A DNA stretch of 7,804 nt, taken from an uncultured Lachnospiraceae bacterium. GTDB taxonomy: Bacteria > Bacillota > Clostridia > Lachnospirales > Lachnospiraceae. This document shows, piece by piece, positions 5,069 through 7,804 of this stretch (position 1 is its first letter; each line of letters begins with the position of its first letter). The notes beneath the pieces were generated by a model. The model saw only the letters and a program-made list of their open reading frames with translations, did not search any database and was not told the DNA's origin. The position numbers and the translations under genes are program-made. The stretch covers positions 1 through 7,804 of the forward strand of contig CAMWTF010000106.1 of NCBI GenBank assembly GCA_947177105.1. The letters run 5' to 3'.

Positions 5069-6364
5069 TCAGGGGCAGACTTTAGAGGAATTTCCGGTTG
5101 TCTGGGTACTCATCCGCTTATATCCCCAGACGGAAGGCTCCTCGGCATCCTCCGAAAGAAGGGTATGAATATATTGCTGTTCCTCGTACCGCCTTTTGAA
5201 CTGATGTCTGCCCACACAGTACAACTCAATGTGGATATTCTGGTTGATACGAACCAGATACAGCTTTCCGTTTTTCTGCTCAATCTGTATCTTGCCAGGA
5301 AGATAGGTTCCCGTATATTTCTCCAGCTCTTCCGGCGGCAGGGAGAACTCTTTCAGACGCTGGGAATGTGGCGGTTGTTCGCCGCGCAGAATCGCCGCCA
5401 GCGCATTTCCCAGACGGTACTGATCAAGGGACTCCGTGTTGGACAGGATTAGTATGCAGGCATCCTCGTCAAAATAGTATTGTGTGTAAGCGGAAACGCC
5501 AAGAATATCACCGCCATGGGCATATTTGATTTTTCCGTTTTCCTCATACCGCTCCAATCCATAACAATAGTGGTTTTTATTTTCTGTGAAATAAATATCA
5601 TATGCCTGAGGCGACAGGAGCTTTCTGTCCCTGAGACATTCATACCATTTCTGAAGGTCGTCACAGTTTGTCACCAATCCCCCTGCTCCTATGCCGAACA
5701 GATTGTTGATATAAGGGGCTCTGACCATTACCCCATAATCATGCAGATAGTTGCTGGCCCTGTTTGGAATGATATCCATACCGTTGTCATACTGGGAGTT
5801 GCTCATGCCCAGCTTGGAAAAAATGTTTGACGTCAGAAATTCATTATAATTCTGCCCGGAGACATTTTCAATGATCCAGGCAAGCAGGGTATAGTTGGAA
5901 TTGTTGTAGTCAAATATGGCGCCTGGTTCACCCAGGGGCGCCCTGATAATCCAATCCCGGAAAAAGGTTTCCTGATCGTAGGGTTTTCTGTCTTCTCCCA
6001 CATAAAAATCATCCGCAAAGTTATAGTTGTTATGTAATCCGGATGTGTGGGACAATAGGTGATGAATGGTTATGTCAGTAGGTAACTGCATATGGGGAGG
6101 CAGGTACTGATTAGCCTTTTCGTCCAGCCGCAGCAACCCCCTGTCGTACAGGAGCATGATGGCGAAGCCCGTAAACTGCTTTGTCACGGAGGCCACACTA
6201 AACCGGGTATTTCTGTCGTTCTTGATGTCAAATTCCCGATTGGAACAGCCGCGGTAGGTTTCCAACAGAATTATGCCTTTTTGCATGATTCGGATTGCGC
6301 CGGAGAAATCCCAGTATTCCAGTTCGGTGTTAATATAATCGTTTAATTTTTGCCGCACTTCCAT
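5069..6364 (-). CDS. Serine hydrolase of the beta-lactamase (class C/PBP-like) family, no signal peptide
   Basis: This is a 431-residue serine hydrolase of the beta-lactamase family (the class C / esterase EstB / D-aminopeptidase group). The catalytic motifs are all visible: S59-V-T-K62 (SxxK) within FSVASVTKQF, Y153-N-N155 (YxN) within FDYNNSNY, and H283-G-G285, the HxG that replaces KTG in this group. LSHTSGLH (105-111) is another hallmark. After about residue 345, ELEKYTGTYLPGKI begins a C-terminal beta-rich domain like DUF3471. The N-terminus is charged and polar, with no signal peptide or lipobox, so a cytoplasmic esterase, peptidase or amidase role is more likely than drug resistance. 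The ATG at 6364 follows AGAGGG by seven bases. The gene is 36 bases after the kinase gene and probably shares its transcript. G+C is clearly lower than in the activase gene downstream. The substrate cannot be read from sequence. Confidence 0.88.
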   Translation of the reverse strand: MEVRQKLNDYINTELEYWDFSGAIRIMQKGIILLETYRGCSNREFDIKNDRNTRFSVASVTKQFTGFAIMLLYDRGLLRLDEKANQYLPPHMQLPTDITIHHLLSHTSGLHNNYNFADDFYVGEDRKPYDQETFFRDWIIRAPLGEPGAIFDYNNSNYTLLAWIIENVSGQNYNEFLTSNIFSKLGMSNSQYDNGMDIIPNRASNYLHDYGVMVRAPYINNLFGIGAGGLVTNCDDLQKWYECLRDRKLLSPQAYDIYFTENKNHYCYGLERYEENGKIKYAHGGDILGVSAYTQYYFDEDACILILSNTESLDQYRLGNALAAILRGEQPPHSQRLKEFSLPPEELEKYTGTYLPGKIQIEQKNGKLYLVRINQNIHIELYCVGRHQFKRRYEEQQYIHTLLSEDAEEPSVWGYKRMSTQTTGNSSKVCP

Positions 6365-6400
6365 TCTGTAACCCTCTTACGAATATATAACCGCGCAAAT

Positions 6401-6916
6401 CTAGTTAGGAAACAACGCATTGACAATGATATCCGCACATTCAGCCGGACTATACATACTGGTATCTACGGTTACGCTATACTTAATATTTTCCGCCATC
6501 AATGCATGCTGTTCCTCCGATTGTGTTTCATAGCGGTCTCCTCGATCAATGTTTCTCTGCCTGCAGATTTCCAGTGGACAATATACTTCTACAATGTCCA
6601 GGGGATTGTCTTTCAGGATTTCCAGCAGCTGCCGGTAGTGGGGTTTTATCTCCTCCCGTTCCACCAATATGCCGTCAATAAGTACATTTTTGCCCATATC
6701 TGAGTACAGTTTCGCGGTGTGGTACATCATGATGATTACTTCACTGAGGTACTTCCAGTAATCCTGCTGCAGATATTTGTCTCCCACCATCTCCTGGAAC
6801 AGATCATTGGCTACCACATAGAAAAAAATATCATCACGCTCCTGAAGAGCCTCCACAATAGATGTCTTACCGGCGCTGGTCACGCCGTTTAGAAAAATAA
6901 TCTGTCCTTTTTGCAT
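6401..6916 (-). CDS. Chloramphenicol phosphotransferase-like P-loop kinase
   Basis: This is a 171-residue P-loop nucleoside triphosphatase of the chloramphenicol phosphotransferase-like (CPT) family. It begins MQKGQIIFLNGVTSAGKTSI, with Walker A GVTSAGKT at 11-18. ANDLF at 36-40 supplies Asp38, in the place of the CPT catalytic aspartate (recalled as Asp37 in the Streptomyces enzyme). DGILVE (81-86) and RNIDRGDRYETQ (121-132) match the later conserved acidic and lid-type arginine regions of the family. Members phosphorylate a small-molecule hydroxyl with ATP; the natural substrates of most are unknown, so drug resistance should not be assumed. AGGAGG lies five bases before the ATG at 6916. 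It lies 38 bases after the dehydratase gene and 36 before the serine hydrolase gene, all on one strand. G+C is lower than in its upstream neighbour. Other small kinases (shikimate or adenylate type) fit less well because of the NGVTSAGKTS loop. Confidence 0.85.
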   Translation of the reverse strand: MQKGQIIFLNGVTSAGKTSIVEALQERDDIFFYVVANDLFQEMVGDKYLQQDYWKYLSEVIIMMYHTAKLYSDMGKNVLIDGILVEREEIKPHYRQLLEILKDNPLDIVEVYCPLEICRQRNIDRGDRYETQSEEQHALMAENIKYSVTVDTSMYSPAECADIIVNALFPN

Positions 6917-6932
6917 ATTTGCCTCCTATCGC

Positions 6933-6946
6933 TGGCTGTTCAGCCA
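6933..6946. repeat. Small inverted repeat between the dehydratase and kinase genes
   Basis: TGGCTG and CAGCCA form perfect 6-base arms separated by TT, in the 38-base gap between the dehydratase stop and the kinase ribosome binding site. No run of T follows on the minus strand, so this is not a typical intrinsic terminator. It could modestly affect messenger stability or be chance. Confidence 0.35.
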
Positions 6947-6954
6947 TTATATTA

Positions 6955-7749
6955 CTACCACGCCTGTTCGTCATCGAAGTCTTCCAGGCTGGGATCCAGG
7001 GGCTCCTCCCGCAGCACGGTGCGCATATAGCGGTTGACCTCCGTGCGCATGTCCCTGCGGCCCACGCCCCTGGCGTCCATCAGGCCGTGGGTGGCCCAGA
7101 CCAGGTGAATGCCATGCCTGCGGGCTTCTTCCTCGAAAAGCCCGTGATAGCCGGACATGGATTTGCATCCCATATGGGCGTACATAATGACCATATCCGC
7201 ATGGAAATACTCACAGTAGCGCCACAGGTCCGCCACACCCACCTCATAGCCGCCGTTGGAGCGGCTGCGCATAATCATTTTCTCGTACAGATAGGCCAGG
7301 TCATAGATGGCTTTTTCAGGATCATCGGTGTTGATCTCCCTGGTGGAACAGAGGGTCAACATATCCACCAGAGGCACGATGCCCCAGCAGTTGGTGAGCC
7401 ACCCGGCAAAAGCCGTGTAGTAGGCGGCTTGTACGCCCCAGGTGATAGCCCGGTGGCGCAGCTTTACGGCGCAGGGTTCCTTGCGCTCATAGCCCTTCAT
7501 CACCAGCTGGGTGAGCTTCTGATCCCGGCGCAGGAACTCCTTTTCCCTGCCCCCCGCGGCCATATAGACCGCATAGCGGTACAGGGACAGGCTGTTGTCC
7601 GTGAACTGAGGGTAGGGGGAGCGGGACACCTCGTACCACTCCAGCAGGTGGGCGGTCTCCTGGTTGAAATCTTTCATGGAGGCAAAAAAGGCGTCCCAGT
7701 CAAATTTCTCGCCGGTCTGCTCCTCGATAAAGGCGATGGCATTGCGAAT
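6955..7749 (-). CDS. 2-hydroxyacyl-CoA dehydratase (HgdB/BcrB-type) subunit, C-terminal part; 5' end lost at damaged contig edge
   Basis: The visible 264 codons are the C-terminal part of an HgdB/BcrB/FldB-type subunit of the 2-hydroxyacyl-CoA dehydratase / benzoyl-CoA reductase family. Complete members are about 380-430 residues and hold a [4Fe-4S] cluster that receives an electron from the activase. The end of the family is clear: DMVIMYAHMGCKSMSGYHGL supplies one cluster cysteine, followed by EEEARRHGIHLVWATHGLMDARGVGRRDMRTEVNRYM, mirroring the usual GCR-x-SG...LVLDGDCLDPR...QMRTRLEAF pattern. The first in-frame ATG (7677) has no ribosome binding site. Family-like sequence (IRNAIAFIEEQTGEKFDWDAFFAS) continues upstream of it to 7747, so 7677 is not the true start. 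A TAG at 7750-7752 interrupts the frame, next to adapter sequence, and is probably an error. The N-terminal cysteines are outside the window. The nearby activase gene fits as its partner. Confidence 0.82.
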   Translation of the reverse strand: MRNAIAFIEEQTGEKFDWDAFFASMKDFNQETAHLLEWYEVSRSPYPQFTDNSLSLYRYAVYMAAGGREKEFLRRDQKLTQLVMKGYERKEPCAVKLRHRAITWGVQAAYYTAFAGWLTNCWGIVPLVDMLTLCSTREINTDDPEKAIYDLAYLYEKMIMRSRSNGGYEVGVADLWRYCEYFHADMVIMYAHMGCKSMSGYHGLFEEEARRHGIHLVWATHGLMDARGVGRRDMRTEVNRYMRTVLREEPLDPSLEDFDDEQAW

Positions 7750-7785
7750 CTAAACCGCCGCATACTGATGTCAGCTGTCCTCGTC
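7750..7785. other. Doubtful low-quality sequence next to the adapter
   Basis: These 36 bases lie between well-behaved dehydratase coding sequence and an adapter-like end. In the dehydratase frame they give two stops (TAG at 7750-7752 and TGA 18 bases further upstream) and no family-like residues beyond a possible QYAAV. The adjacent adapter copy has 2 errors in 19 bases, so a similar error rate here could create the stops. Treat as unreliable. Confidence 0.6.
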
Positions 7786-7804
7786 CTGTCTCTTTTCCAC
7801 ATCT
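7786..7804. other. Residual Nextera/Tn5 mosaic-end sequencing adapter at the contig end
   Basis: The last 19 bases read CTGTCTCTTTTCCACATCT. The Nextera transposase adapter (reverse complement of the Tn5 mosaic end) is CTGTCTCTTATACACATCT; 17 of 19 positions agree, and the match stops exactly at the window end. This is library-preparation sequence, not genome, and not evidence of a natural Tn5 element. Confidence 0.9.

Noticed and set aside
5069..6916. Antibiotic resistance cassette (beta-lactamase plus chloramphenicol phosphotransferase)
   Set aside because: The hydrolase has no export signal, both families are mostly of unknown natural substrate, and there is no integron, IS element or resistance regulator nearby.
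6933..6946. Hairpin as an intrinsic terminator between the dehydratase and kinase genes
   Set aside because: No following T-run, and a ribosome binding site lies directly downstream, so readthrough is more likely.
7786..7804. Natural Tn5 or other transposon end
   Set aside because: Its flush position at the window end and its match to the library adapter make an adapter remnant far more likely; no transposase gene is present.

Overview
The window looks like one end of a contig from an anaerobic Gram-positive Clostridia genome (Lachnospiraceae or a related gut lineage). The reasons are strong GGAGG-type ribosome binding sites, 4-base ATGA-type coupling, a sigma-A style promoter, and oxygen-sensitive gene families: a radical SAM enzyme, a 2-hydroxyacyl-CoA dehydratase component and its ATP-driven activase. 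The lineage is inferred from gene content, not proven. I see no rRNA, tRNA, CRISPR array, insertion sequence or origin. No gene-free stretch exceeds about 140 bases.

Left part, plus strand (1-3146): a three-gene operon. It encodes a DUF308 six-helix membrane protein, a 470-residue radical SAM enzyme with an extra cysteine-rich C-terminus, and a YbhN/UPF0104-type membrane protein (lysylphosphatidylglycerol synthase TM / flippase-like fold) whose start overlaps the radical SAM gene by 35 bases. Two integral membrane proteins flanking a radical SAM enzyme suggest modification and handling of a membrane lipid or envelope molecule. This is inference.

Middle part, minus strand (3148-4994): an operon behind a recognisable extended -10 promoter. 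It encodes a 2-hydroxyacyl-CoA dehydratase-type activase (HgdC/BcrA/BadF family), a previously easy-to-miss 58-residue single-pass membrane protein coupled by an ATGA overlap, and a 244-residue protein whose C-terminal half resembles the acetyl-CoA synthase beta subunit (CdhC/AcsB). The last protein has only three of the expected iron-sulfur cysteines. It ends one base from the plus-strand operon, tail to tail.

Right part, minus strand (5069-7804): a class C beta-lactamase-fold serine hydrolase without signal peptide, a chloramphenicol-phosphotransferase-like P-loop kinase, and the C-terminal portion of a 2-hydroxyacyl-CoA dehydratase (HgdB/BcrB-type) subunit. The first two are visibly poorer in G+C than the genes on either side, so they may be a later insertion between the dehydratase component and its activase.

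The last 19 bases (7786-7804) match the Nextera/Tn5 mosaic-end adapter at 17 of 19 positions. The contig therefore ends in untrimmed adapter, and the in-frame stops just before it (7750-7785) are probably sequencing error rather than biology. The most interesting biology is the activase / small membrane protein / ACS-like protein operon close to a dehydratase-type subunit, and the DUF308 / radical SAM / YbhN operon.
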